DNA from: Vanrija pseudolonga | Taxonomy: Eukaryota > Basidiomycota > Tremellomycetes > Trichosporonales > Trichosporonaceae | DNA length: 64,000 nucleotides | NCBI RefSeq assembly: GCF_020906515.1 | Contig: NC_085851.1 | Coordinates: 3,286,001-3,350,000 of the forward strand | Direction of reading: 5' to 3' | In this document: piece after piece, positions 47,268 through 58,483 of the stretch | Layout: every line of letters begins with the position of its first letter | Numbering within the stretch: the first letter of the stretch is position 1 | The notes under the pieces: model-generated | Database searches by the model: none | What the model saw: only the letters and a program-made list of their open reading frames with translations | Told to the model about the DNA's origin: nothing | Translations under genes and position numbers: made by a program

Positions 47268-48654
47268 TTACCAGGTGGGCTTGAGGCCCTTCTCAACCTC
47301 CTCGTCGAACACGTTGATCTCCCAGTTGTTGGGGTACTGGAGGGGGATGTTGGAGCGGACGCGGTTGGCCTTGCCCCACGTGTTGATCTCCTCAAAGTCG
47401 GCGTCGGTAAGGTCAAAGGTCTCAAAGTTGGACTGGTGGGCGGTCCGTCAGTTATCTCCGCGACGGCGCTACAGCCCAAACCACCACTCACAGCAATGCG
47501 CGAAGGCGTCACCGACTTGGGGATGACGGCAAAGCCGTTCTTGGCACCCCAGGCGATGAGGACCTGGGCAGGCTCCTTGCCGAGACGGGCGGCAATCTCC
47601 TTGATGGCAGGAGCGTCAATCACGCGGGCCTTGCCGGTGATGTTGTTGCCGAGGGGCGAGTAGGCCGTGATAACAATGTTGTTGTCCTTGCAGAACTTGA
47701 AGAGCTCGGGCTGGATGAGCTGGGGGTGGGCCTCACTGGGGGTGGCGTTAGAGACAAGAACTACGTTGCGGGCGGCCACACAGCGGCAGCCACACAGTGA
47801 CAGCCACACGGCCACACGGCCACACCCCACTCACATCTGGTTGACGGCGGGGACGACACCAGTGTCCTTGATGATCTGCTGGAGGTTCGCGACGGTAAAG
47901 TTGGAAACACCAATAGCCTTGACCTTGTTCGTCTCCTGGTAGATGCGGACGACCTCCTTCCACGTGTCCGAGATGGAGGGACCGTTCCAGTCGATCTCAG
48001 CCTTGCCGTTCGAGGCGGGCGCGAGGCCCTTGCCCGTCACGAAGGGCACAGGCCAGTGGATGAGCCACAAGTCGAGGTACGACGTGCCGAGCTGCTTGAG
48101 CGACGTGTCGAGGTCGGCCTCGACGTCCTGCGGGCGGTGCGAGTTGTTCCACAGCTTGGACACGAGCGTGATCTCCTCGCGGGGCACGCCAGAGTCCTTG
48201 ATGCCCTGGGCGACCTCGTTCTGGTTGCCTGAGACCGTCAGCGAGCTCTCGCGACCTTTCAGAGTTAATATACTTGCCGTAGATAAGTGCAGCATCGACA
48301 TGCCTGTACCCAGCCTTGAGAGCCTCCGTGACGGCGCGCTCGACCTCTCCGGGCTTGGCCTGCCAGGTGCCGAAGCCGATCTGGGGGAACGGAAGGCCGT
48401 TGTTGCTGTGGTGTGAGTTGTGCCACAGTGCCACATTTGGCGTGGGGGTTGGGAATTCGGTTTGGCTTCCATGCACAGTGCACGGCCCTCAAGTTCTCGC
48501 GCGAGCCGTCGCTGTGCTCGGGAGGCCGAGCGCGAGCCGTCGATGGACGGAAGGCAGCGAGGCGACGCGGGCAAGTGCCGCTGCCTTGTAGTTCCGCCAC
48601 GTGCCACTTTTTTTCCTGCTTCACTTACAGCTTGAGAATGCGACCGAGGGACAT
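47268..48654 (-). CDS. Aldo-keto reductase (GCY1/glycerol- or alcohol-dehydrogenase type) with a GC-AG intron
   Basis: Exons 48654-48629, 48405-48278, 48228-47835, 47735-47492 and 47432-47268, 318 residues. NADPH-dependent AKR fold: FPQIGFGTWQAKPGEV, catalytic Asp and Tyr in HVDAALIYGNQNEV, Lys in LVSKLWN, His in LWLIHWPVPF. IGVSNFTVANLQQ, ITAYSPLGNN and the cofactor motif VIPKSVTPSRI follow. The second intron (48229-48277) begins GCAAGT, so TAC-G joins GC-AAC to give YGNQ; no GT donor keeps the frame. Substrate (glycerol/dihydroxyacetone, sugar or aldehyde) cannot be told. A TATAAAG box lies 63-69 bp upstream of the ATG, unusual in this GC-rich window and suggestive of regulated expression. 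Confidence 0.93.
48229..48277 (-). other. GC-AG intron
   Basis: The donor reads G|GCAAGTATA and the acceptor GACGGTCTCAG|GC. GCAAGT is the consensus of rare GC-AG introns. Using the overlapping GTATAT donor breaks the conserved YGNQNEV frame. Confidence 0.85.
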
Positions 48655-49511
48655 TTTAGTTATGCAGTGGTGGGGTACAGAGCAACAAGCAGCGCGATGA
48701 TGACGCAGCACGCGCGCTTTATATCCAGCGAGCCAGCGCGAGCAACCAAGCTCGCCATCGCGCCGCCGCGTGCTTGCTCGGTCGGATACCGGTGGAGGTG
48801 GTGGAGGTTTGCGGGCCGTTATTGGCCCGTGCGGCTGGCCCCCACCAACCCCACTTGGCTGCCCTGGCTGCCTGGAAGTGCGCGGCAATAGGCGGGCTAT
48901 TCGCTTTCGCGGGCCGACTGGGCTCTGGTGCAATCTACTAGCAACCCGCAGCACCGCGCAGGTCGTGTCGTCGTGCGTGCGGAGCTCGCGTCCGCTCGCA
49001 TGCTTCGGCATCTACGGTAGGTGGAGGTTGGGGGCGCGCAGTGGTGGAGGCGCGCAGATAGCCGTGGCGATGCCTTGAGCTGCGAGGGCAGCGGAGGCTC
49101 GTCGCGTGTAGAGAGAGAGACACACACGTCGGGCCGGTGGAGGCAGGAGTGGTGCTCGGAGTGCTGTGGGCCGTGCGACCTCATGGCCCAGCTAGGGCAG
49201 CTGCGCGACGAGAAGCGAGACCTGTCTGTACCAAGGGCCTCGCGCTGTCACGATACAGTGAGCCCCCGCTCAGTCCCGCCGGCATGCAAGGCGCCTCAGT
49301 CTCGGGCGGGTGGATGCCGAGACGGCAGCGCGCGAACCGTCTCTGGTGACGAAAGTGGCTGTGGATCTCCATCGTGCCCTTTGTGCTCAAAGCCTCATGA
49401 CCACTCGTCTCACACCCGCTCGCGATGCACATGGCCGCCATCCCAGTCCCTGCCCAGGCGGCAGCCCCGCCAGTCCATCACACTACCACCGCGCGATCGC
49501 ATCTACACCCT
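48655..49511. other. 857-bp promoter spacer of the aldo-keto reductase
   Basis: Contains the TATA box above and an AGAGAGAGACACACAC run near 49110-49126. No further gene seen. Confidence 0.45.
48717..48723 (-). promoter_or_regulatory. TATA box of the aldo-keto reductase gene
   Basis: TATAAAG on the minus strand, 63-69 bp upstream of the start codon, a normal core-promoter distance. Confidence 0.55.
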
Positions 49512-50214
49512 CTAGTCATGGTAAAACTTGTTAAACTTCTCCACGAGCGCCTTGTCGTCCTGCCAGTGTCAGCGGTGCGTGCCACCCCCTGCCTACGACG
49601 CACGCGGTATCGCGACTGGAACCCCTCAAAGCCCTGGCGGAGGACGAGGATCTCCTGCGCCGGCGCGGCGTCCTTGAGCTGCGTTTCGCGCGCCTCGGCG
49701 TATCGCTGGGGTTGTTAGATCGGCCGCGTGGTAGACATACTCGTGCAGCCTTGGGTCCGCTGTGCGTCAGCTGCGGATCTGTGGGTTCTACTTACCGGAC
49801 TTGCGACAGCGCGCAGTCTGTCGCGTCGTCAGCATGACGCAGCCCAGTCGTCAGTCAGTACCCACGGAACACGATAACAGGCACTACCGCCGTCAGCTTC
49901 ACCCCCAACCAGCACCCACCGTTCTCAGCGCGCCGGACCAGCGCGTCCACCTCGGCGAGGAAGACCTCGCTGGGGTAGTTTGCCGCGCCGACAATGTTCC
50001 CGCCCTGGGCGTCAGCTGAGCTCGTTCGTGCTGGCGGCCTACCGCAAAGTCGCTATCGCGTACGTCGATCACGGCCCACGACTTGAACGCGCCCTCGGGC
50101 TCCGACTTGAGGAGGGCTGCTAGGTCCTGTGGGGTGTCAGTGAGAAGGGAAGCTCATGCCTGTCGCGGGCCAACCCACATCCGCCGAGATGTAGCGGTAC
50201 GTCGGCTTGGCCAT
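49512..50214 (-). CDS. Rhodanese/Cdc25-like CX5R protein (Ibp1/Arr2 type), eight exons
   Basis: Exons 50214-50179, 50126-50043, 50004-49920, 49883-49866 (18 nt), 49817-49796 (22 nt), 49759-49741 (19 nt), 49705-49604 and 49559-49512, 137 residues. The joined protein is a single rhodanese domain: ISADDLAALL, WAVIDVRDSDFAGGNIVGA (DVRD motif), VPVIVFHCALSQVRGPKAAR and ILVLRQGFEGFQ. The CALSQVR loop is a CX5R phosphatase/arsenate-reductase-type active site, as in fission-yeast Ibp1 and yeast Arr2. The three micro-exons encode exactly that active-site stretch. Whether it acts as phosphatase, arsenate reductase or sulfurtransferase is not decided by sequence. Confidence 0.9.
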
Positions 50215-50610
50215 GGTCGTCGAGCGGCTCGGTGTCGAGAGGGCGCGGTGGTGCCGCAACAAAGCTGGCTGGGTGCAGGCGCGTAGCGAGAGGCCAGGAG
50301 CAGAAGCGGTCGATGCACGCACAAGAGGTCGAGCTGCGGGCAGTAGTGCTCTAGCCAAGCGCATGAGAGTGCATGGTCGAATGTTATTGTCGCGTCGGTG
50401 TCTATGGCTTGCTTGCCTCCACTGTCGCGACGGCCGGCTGAAGATTGCCACGCGACCACCACCGAGGGCTGACCGACCGACCGCCCTTTGCGGCGCCAGT
50501 CGGAACCAACTTGGGCTTTCCGCTTACGCCGCCAGTCACAATCCAAGCGGTAGTCATCAACCGCCGCCGACATTTCAAGCAGCAACCACTCCATCTCACT
50601 AATATCAACA
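50215..50610. promoter_or_regulatory. Divergent promoter, rhodanese / GRX5
   Basis: 396 bp between divergent start codons. No clear TATA box; a shared regulatory region is possible for these two thiol-chemistry genes. Confidence 0.45.
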
Positions 50611-51296
50611 ATGTTTGCCCGCGCCGGTCTCCGCACGCTCGTAAGCTCCCCCCGCTGGACGCATCTGACACCCAGCGCGCCCTCCCCCGGCCCCAGGTCG
50701 CCCGCGCCTCGGGCATGCTCGCGCAGCGCCGCCTCCTCTCGGACGAGGCACGGAAGCTCATCGACGGGGTGGGTTGCAGTAGTGGCTGCAGAGGTAGCAG
50801 CTGACACGCCCAGGCCGTCACTGAGAACCCCTTGGTCGTGTTCATGAAGGGCACGCCCGAGCAGCCGCAGTGCGGCTTCTCGCGCGCCGTCGTCCAGATC
50901 CTCGAGGTGCAGGTGAGCTAGCTAGCTTACTGGCGTCGGCGGCGAGTGGCCGCGCTGACTTGCTTTCCTTTCCAGGGCGTTCCCCGCGAGAAGATCGTCT
51001 CGTTCAACTGCCTTGCGGACCAGGAGCTCCGTGAGGGCATCAAGGAGTACAGGTGGGTTCAGGCGCTGGGGATATTCGGCACAGCGCTCACCCACGCCCC
51101 AGCGAGTGGCCCACCATCCCCCAGGTGTACGTCAAGGGCGAGTTTGTCGGCGGCTGCGACATTATGATCTCGAGTAGGTACGACCCCGATGACATGTTCT
51201 GACCCCCCAGTGCACCAGTCGGGCGAGCTCGAGAAGCTCCTCGTCAAGGAGGGCCTCGTCGAGGAGCTCCCCCCTCTCGAGGAGGAGTCCAAGTAA
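50611..51296 (+). CDS. GRX5: Mitochondrial monothiol glutaredoxin Grx5
   Basis: Exons 50611-50640, 50697-50768, 50814-50912, 50976-51052, 51103-51173 and 51211-51296, 144 residues. A short Arg/Ala-rich presequence ([17 protein letters not shown]) leads into [26 protein letters not shown] with the CGFS active site. The conserved [20 protein letters not shown] (cis-Pro and glutathione motifs) and the [10 protein letters not shown] helix follow. Grx5 passes Fe-S clusters from the mitochondrial scaffold to recipient proteins. The tail is acidic (PPLEEESK). All six phases agree. Confidence 0.96.
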
Positions 51297-51557
51297 ATCA
51301 AAAAGTCTGTACCACCTTGTACACTGATGCATTTGTCACCGGCCGGTGGGGGGAGGCAGGGGTGGTGTTCTGATGGTGTGACGCGGAGTACTGTCCATGT
51401 GTAGTGTGCTCAGGTGTCGGTCGCTCTTGCTCATGTCGCCCCTCCCTCCTACACTCGCCTCGGCCGTCGCCGCCTTTGGCGGCTCCCTCGGCTCTGAGTC
51501 ATGAATCATGCCATGCAATCCTATGCTATGCTACCTTCCAATGCCCCGCCCCACCGC

Positions 51558-52837
51558 CTACTTGCGGTCCTGCGAGCGCTGGGGGTCCATCAGACGCGCC
51601 CTACGCCTGGGGGTCATCTTGGGCGCGACGCGCGAGTACCACTCCCACGACATGGACATGAGGGGGCCCGACGCGTCGTACGGCGACGGGATCTCAGAGT
51701 AGGCCGGGCGCGCGGTCGGGTGGCGCACGTACACGCCCGAGCAGGTCAGGAACGACGGCAGGATGTAGGCCGGGACAAAGATGGACGGCTGCGCATAGTC
51801 GGGCAGCTTGAAGTACGTCCCGCCGACGACGTCCTCGGTCACGTTGGGTGGCGTGTAGCTTTTGGGCTTGGGCTTGGGCTTGCTGACGTGCGCTTCGGGC
51901 TCGGCAGCCTCGACCTCAGCCTCGGCTTCAGCAGACTCGGCGTCCTCGACCTCGCCCTCCTTCTCGGCGGCGACCTCGGCGCCGGCCTCGGCGGCCTCGC
52001 CCTCCTTCTTCTCGGCAGCGACCTCAGCCTCAGCCTCCTCAACAGCCTCGGCCTCCTCCGCCTCCTCGACCTGCTCAGCGGCCTCGACCTCGGCAGCTTT
52101 TGGCCGCTGGATGAAGGGCACGACCTCGGGGTTGATGGTGAAGAGGTCTCCGGGCTCGAGCAGCGTGTTGGCGTTGGTGACGGGCTTGCCGTTGAGCTTG
52201 ACGTGTCCGTGGGTGACGTACGAGCGCGCCTGCCACACGCTCTGGGCGAGACACGCGCGGAAGATGACCACGTCGATACGGCGCTCGACCTCGCCGTACA
52301 TGAGCGTGCCGACGGGCGAGATGGCGTCCTTGGCCAGCGCGGCCGCCTTCTTCTCGGCGTCGGTGCGCCCGCCGGCGCGCGCCTTGCCCTCGACCCACTT
52401 GGCCATGTCGTTCTTGGCCGCCACCGACTTGGCCGCCTCGCCGCCCGAGTTGTGTCGGATGGTCGGGATCGACTCGGGCAGGAACCACCGCTTGAACTTC
52501 TTCTCCATGATGTGGTCACCGTGGTAGCCCTTGGTCAGGCGCTTGGCAAGCCATCGCTGCTGGAACAGAGTCTTCTGTGTCGTGTTGAACTCGGTCTCCC
52601 TGTGGAGATACGATTCGGGCGATGTGCGCAGCCACACATTGAACAGGTTCTCGGGCGACCACGCCTGCGGGAAACGTCAGTGTTTGGCTTTTGACAGAGA
52701 TGAAGATATCGAGCGGTGGCAGGAGCAGCCAGCCGCGCTGGGCTGCCATGCACGCCGCACAACTCGTCACGCACCATGCGCGGGAGCGCCTGTTTCTTGT
52801 TGAACGGATGGCGCTTGACTACGCTTCGAATCGGCAT
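51558..52837 (-). CDS. NAM9: Mitochondrial small-subunit ribosomal protein uS4 (Nam9)
   Basis: Exons 52837-52775 and 52664-51558, 389 residues. The N-terminus is typical of fungal mitochondrial uS4: [34 protein letters not shown]. The S4 RNA-binding domain follows: [34 protein letters not shown] and [13 protein letters not shown] long Ala/Glu-rich insertion (residues about 205-270, acidic repeats such as [14 protein letters not shown]) separates it from the C-terminal part with [20 protein letters not shown] and [16 protein letters not shown]. That C-terminal extension is usual for fungal Nam9-type proteins. Targeting is inferred from family and the basic N-terminus. Confidence 0.93.
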
Positions 52838-53079
52838 GTTTGGCGACGGTCAATGGAGGTAGTGTGACTGGTCGTCGTTTGCACCGAAATCTCGAACAAC
52901 GGCAACGACGAGCAACAAAAAGTCGGACTCTGCGGGGAAGTCAACGGAGCAGTCGGACAGGGGTGGAGTTGGTGCCATCTCCGTGGCTCCACCACGTGGC
53001 GGCAGTACCATTTTCCAGTTTGGCCTTCTGTGGCGCCAGCCAACCTAACCATGCTCATGCATCATGCACATTGTTATGC

Positions 53080-56000
53080 CTACAGCAACTCGGTAACCAT
53101 TCCAGCGGCAATGGTCTCACCCCCACGACGGATGAGGACACGGCCCATCTCCTTGTTCTCAGCGGCCGTCTCCAGCGGCATGACCGCCTGCCGCGAGCTA
53201 CCAGTCGCAGGTCGGAGTGTGATCTCCACAGTAGCCGTCACACCCTTTTGCAGCACACGCGGGTTCTTCTTGATCACCTGGCCCTTCTCAGAAATCGCCA
53301 GCAGCTTGCTGATCGTTGCAGGGACGTTGATCGAGTGGTGGAACAACTCGACAGATGTGCCAACAATGATTGGGCTCTGCAGGTCGAAGACCAGGATCTG
53401 CGCCACAAACTTGGACACGAGGGGTGCAGGGTAGTTGAGCGGGCACAGCACGGTGCCGATAGACAGCTGATTGGGGTCGACCCCAGCAAGGTATAGTGTG
53501 ACGTTCTGGCCCGCAACGGCGTACGGCGCCGTGTCCTCGTCGACCTCGATAGCTGCAGGGGCGTCAGCGTGTATGTACCTTCACAGCAACCGGCCGACTT
53601 ACTTCGGATGCTGGCAACAACATCGCCGGGGACAGCCCGCACATTGTCACCGACCTGCACAACACCACTAGCAAGTCGTCCCTGTACAGCCACACCAGAA
53701 GCGACAGCCGTCTGGCCCTTGAACACGTTGGACAAGGGGATTCGCAGCGGCGCAGAGTAAGGACGCTCCGGCACCGCCACCTTGTCGAGAGCGTCGACGA
53801 GAGCAGGGCCCTTGTACCACGAGCCTGCAGTGGGCACATTGTGCTCGGCCACATTGATGCCCTCCATGGCCGCCAGGGGAAGGAAGACCGTCTTGGCCGA
53901 GGCAAAGCCTGCAGACGTGAGGAAGGGCTTGAGAGCGTCGACAATGTCGTCGTACCGGTCCTGCGACCAGTCGACCATGTCCATCTTGTTGATGCCAATG
54001 ATAATCTCCTTCACACCAAGCGAGCGGACAAGCCACGCGTGCTCACGTGTCTGGCCACCTCTGTCGAAGCCAGCCTCGAACTCTCCCGGGGAGGCGTCCA
54101 CAACCATCAGCGCCACGTCAGCCTGGGCTGCACCGGAGATCATGGCAGGGATGAAGTCGCGGTGACCAGGAGCGTCGAGCAGGGTCACGTTACGGTGAGG
54201 CGTTTGGAAGTGTGTGGTGGCAATGTCAATGGTGACGCCACTGAAGAAGGTCAGACTCCGTGGCGTAGCACGCTCCAATGTCCACCTACCGGGCACGCTC
54301 ATCTCCAAGCGCATCAAGTCCCCAGGCAAACGCAAAGCTAGACTTGCCAACACGCGAGCTTCCCCGCTCATTGGCAACCTTGTCCTTCTCTGACAGCTCT
54401 CCGAGGTCATACAGCAGTCGGCCCATCAGCGTGGATTTACCGGCGTCAACATGGCCTACGGTTTTGTCAGATGCGCCCCTGATACCCAAGCAATCAGACT
54501 CACCAACAACAACCAAACTGATGTTCTTCTTCCCAGATGCCTCCTCATCAGCCTTGACCTTGGCGATGAGCTCCTCCTGCTTCATGGACGGAACTGGACG
54601 CTCGCGGTACTTTTCCCGCTCGCGCTGAAGCTCGGCCTCATCGACCTGCTCAGTCAAGTGCAGGCCCTGGAGGTCCTGCTGGGCGACCGAGATGGGTGTT
54701 GACGCGCCACCCCTGCGCGGTGTAGACGCTGCGGAGCCCGTTTTGGAACTTGGTTTGCTGCTGGCCTTACTGCCGGGCGTTGGTGTGCCTGTCTTGGGTG
54801 TTGCTGTCTTGGATGCCGCCGCCTTCTTCTTGGCAGCAACTGATGAGAGTTAGCAGCCGTCAACAGGCCTATGTATAGAGTGAGGTGATAGGGAGAGAAA
54901 GGAGAGCGAGCGCGCATCAGGTCTTGGCTTTTAGGCCCACGAGACATCTGATGACATCTTGACTCGAGGTTATCGCTACTGTCCTGCCAAAGGTTTGGAG
55001 GGTTGACCGCCCTTCGTCGGCTTCGATTTGTTACTTTTCGGATCCGAGGGCTTGGCCGTCGGCTTCTTCTTTCCATCCCCACTCGACTTGTCTCCAGTCG
55101 CGTTCTGGCTGCCAGCAGCCGTGGCCGCAGGAGGTGGCCTTGATGCAGGCTTTGATGTAGGCTTTGATGCAGACTTCGATGCATTGGCGGAGGACGGAGG
55201 CAGTTTGGCAGGGGCCTCCTTGCCTGCAGCCACGCTGCCCTTGGTCGACGCATCTGGACGCTTCGCCTTTGTCGAATCCGTAGCCTTGCCTCGGGAGCGA
55301 CCTGAAGAAGCCTTGACGGTGGACTCGACCTCCGCAGCCTTGGCTGCTACTTCGCTAACTGGCTCAAGAGCCGGAGCAGTCTTGGCAGCTCGGACAACCT
55401 CAACCTTGGCCGACTTTGGATCTGCTGGTGTCGCTGCAGCGCCGGTTCCAGCTCGGCCATCGCGCATGCGGAGGACAATGTCATCCGGACTCTCCACACC
55501 TGGACTGAAAGCCTCGCGGACGCGACGCTCTGCCACGGAAGGGTCGCCGCGGACCGCAATGTGCATGTTGGCCAATGACGGCTGTTTTGGTGGCACAGCG
55601 TCCGGAGCGTGGGTCGTGAGGATGCTGAAGAAGACCGATGCTGGAGCAGGCGCTGAAGTAGACGGGGCGAACGACCACAGCTCGTCTTCTGGCTCCGCTT
55701 GAGGTCCTGGCACATTGATGGCGGGCGTGGGCATGGAGGAGGACGGCGCCGACTGCGACAACGACTGCTCTGCAGAGGCAGAATCCGCTCGCGCGGCTCG
55801 CGCCGCGGCCATCTTCTGGGCAAGCTTGGACAATGGCTTCACAGGTGTGGGTGAGGCGAGACCGGGTGGAGGTGCAGGCGATGGAGAGGGCTCGGGAGGA
55901 GATGTGGCGGTCGCCGATGGAGGCTGTTCTGTCGAGGCCCCCTTTGAAGCGGCCTCGCGGCGCTTCTGCGCCAGGAGGGCCAACTTGGATAGGGGCTTCC

Positions 56001-56827
56001 CAGACGCGTCAGGCTGGAGAGGTGGCGTGTTTGATCCTGATGGGGGTGCGGTCGAGGAAGGTCGCGGAGGTGGTGCAGAGGAAGCGGCAGATCCTGCCGC
56101 CTGCTTACGAGCCAGCGAAAGGCGTTGAAGGGCCGTGAGCGGTGGCGAGGGGGCCGCAGGGGCAGCCGGCTTGGCGGGTGCAGCCGCGGCGGGGGCTGCT
56201 CCTGCACGCCGCCGCCGTGGTCGAGGGCGAGGTTGCTGTTCAGGTGTAGGTTGAAGTTCAGCTGGCGGTCCAGGTTCGCCTGGGTTGTCGCTCAGCCGGT
56301 CTTCTCGCCACCGAGGTGCTCATGTTTCCGCATACGAGGTTGTGTTGCGCGCTCGCTCAAGGAAGGGTAGGGGTGTGATGGGGAATGGAGACAAGCACTC
56401 ACCTTTCTTCTCCCACTCCTTCGTCAGCCAGCTGACAGTCTTGTCAATGTCGAACCAGTAGTGCCAAAGAGAGTCCTGAATCTCGGCGTCGGTCACTGGC
56501 ACCTTGGCCTCCTTCAAGCGGGCACGGACGATGGGCAGCGCCGAGATCATCTGGGCTGGAACAATGAGTACGGGTCATTGGGAGATTGATGTGACCCACC
56601 CTGCTCCTCTGGAGACATATCATCTTCCTCGTCATCGTAGTCGCCACCGCCGCCGCTCTGGCCTCCTTCTCCCTCGTAGCCGTCCTCGTCGTAGTAGTCA
56701 TCGTCCGGGTTGTCATCGGCCAGTTCAGCTGAGGGGATGAGCATAAGTCTGTTTGTCTGGCAACCTTGCGCAAGCTGCGGGACATACCGTCGAGGTCGAG
56801 GTTACGCACGAAGCGATGCCTTGACAT
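53080..56827 (-). CDS. HBS1: Hbs1, ribosome-rescue translational GTPase
   Basis: Exons 56827-56788, 56728-56600, 56555-56403, 56279 to about 55008, 54839-54504, 54455-54290, 54240-53603 and 53552-53080. The N-terminus has the Hbs1 domain (ISALPIVRARLKEAKVPVTDAEIQDSLWHYWFDI in pieces). A roughly 420-residue low-complexity linker follows with two PLSKLA units. The GTPase core has GHVDAGKSTLMGRLLYDLG (G1), RGVTIDIATTHFQT (G2), LLDAPGHRDFIPAMI (G3) and GINKMDMVDW (G4). The beta-barrel end has LRPATGSSRQAVMPLET and IRRGGETIAAGMVTELL. With Dom34 it splits stalled ribosomes in no-go and non-stop decay. The join between the linker and the 54839-54504 exon is unresolved: a weak GTCAAC donor near 55002-55007 keeps the frame, but a micro-exon could also lie between. 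Confidence 0.94.
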
Positions 56828-57188
56828 TGTGGTAGTAGTATTGGCACTGAAGCAGTGCGCTGAGAGAGAGTATGTGTTGTGAAGTGGTTGAGTCGAGGAT
56901 CGACGAGCTTGAACCTTCCTCGTCTTTTGTGTGGAGTCGCCGAAATCCAATGGAAACAAGTCGGGTTCTAATCAAAACCCAGAGCATTTCATTGGACTTT
57001 GATGGGCAATTAGGATATTTGATTCCGTCAGGGAGGCTGTGCCCAGCCCAGCAATGACCCGGTGGATACGTCGATGATGCGTTGCTTTCGGTCACCACTC
57101 GACGTCTCCACTCTCACAACTCGCATCGATCTAATCCAACAACCTCGACCTACCTCGACACAGCCAGGCGGGATAGAATTCGATAACC
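56828..57188. promoter_or_regulatory. Divergent promoter HBS1 / RVS161
   Basis: 361 bp, AT-richer than its surroundings, between divergent start codons. No gene seen. Confidence 0.45.
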
Positions 57189-58483
57189 ATGTCTTGGTGC
57201 GTACGAGCTGCTAACCAAGAGTCGTTCACAAACTGACGCTCTCAGGGGAGGGTGCGTGTTGCCATCGGCTTGGCTCGAGTGGGGCGGGACGCCGACTAAC
57301 ATTTGTCCAACAGATTCAAGAAGGCTGCGTCCCGTGCGGGCACGCAGCTCATGCAGAAGACTGGACAGGTCGAGAAGACTGTCGACCACGACTTCCAGGA
57401 GCAGGAGTCCAAGTACCGGACGTGAGTTGCACGGTGTCGGGGCGCCAAGCCGCCCGCCCACGTAGGCGCGCTGCGCAGCAGCCGTCGAGCTCGATCAAGT
57501 CAGTCGGCTGACATCCCGCTCAGAATGGAGAAGGAGTGCACCAGCCTGCAAAAGGACGCAAAGACGTACCTTGATGCCATTCGCAGTGAGTGGCTTGCTA
57601 GGTGATCTGCGCGACGCGGCGCTGACGTCGGCGCACAGCCATGGCCTCGTCGCAAGGTCGTATCGCCGAGACCATCTCGCTCTTCTACACCGCCGACAAG
57701 TCGAGTGAAGTGAGTTGGGTTTATGGAATGTGTGTGCCGGGCGGAACTGACATGCGCAGGGAGCGATGGCTGGTCACGCCTACAAGGCGTCGGTCGACGA
57801 GCTCGACAATGTTGTCAACCGTGACTTGGTGAGCTCTGCGGTGGCGAGCGGGACGGTTATCTAACGGCAACCAGGATGGTCCTCTTCGCGCCACTGTCCT
57901 CGAGCCAGTCGGCAAGCTCAACAGCTACTTCAGCAATGTCAACTCTGCGATTGACAAGCGCAACCACAAGGTGGGTAACTAGCCCACATACGAGTCACCC
58001 GCTGACGCCCGCAGCTGATCGACTACGACTCAACGCGGGCAAAGGTCCGAAAGCTCGTCGAGAAGCCCGCCGACGACACGACAAAGCTGCCCAAGGTGAG
58101 GCTAAGCGCATGTGGCCGCGGTGCCTTGACTGACACCCGTACAGGCGCAGCAGGAGCACGACGAGGCGCGCGAAATCTACGAGTTACTCAACAACCAGCT
58201 GATCGAGGAGCTTCCCCAACTCGTCGAGCTCCGTATCCGTAAGTCTTGACGCCGTGCACACGGAGGCAGCCCCCAACTAACCCCCACAGCCTACCTGGAG
58301 CCATCGTTCGAGGCCATGGTCCGCTGCCAGCTGCGTTTCGCCGAGGAGGGCTACGAGAAGCTGTCAGGTGTCCAGAGGTACTTCAACGACAACATTCGCG
58401 ACGACTACGCCAACGGCCAGCTGGATGCGCAGGTTGAGGGTGTGCTTGGAGAGATGAAGGAGCTCGCCATCTACGGCGCTTAG
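57189..58483 (+). CDS. RVS161: BAR-domain protein Rvs161/Hob3, ten exons including an 8-nt first coding exon and a 6-nt micro-exon
   Basis: Exons 57189-57196, 57246-57251, 57314-57421, 57524-57585, 57639-57709, 57760-57828, 57875-57970, 58015-58095, 58145-58238 and 58290-58483, 262 residues. The start reads MSWGGFKKAASRAGTQLM only if ATGTCTTG joins GGGAGG and then ATTCAAG. This matches the MSW-x-GFKKA start of Rvs161/Hob3 proteins. Amphipathic helices of the BAR fold follow: VEKTVDHDFQEQESKYRTME, LIDYDSTRAKVRKLV, AQQEHDEAREIYELLNNQL, FEAMVRCQLRFAEEGYEKLS. Length fits the family (about 265). It bends membranes at endocytic sites with Rvs167 and links to actin and Cdc42 signalling in fission yeast. 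Confidence 0.95.

Noticed and set aside
51501-52694. A 397-codon plus-strand open frame rich in Leu/Gly
   Set aside because: Antisense to the uS4/NAM9 exon; its repetitive Leu-Gly run is the complement of the acidic Ala/Glu insertion.
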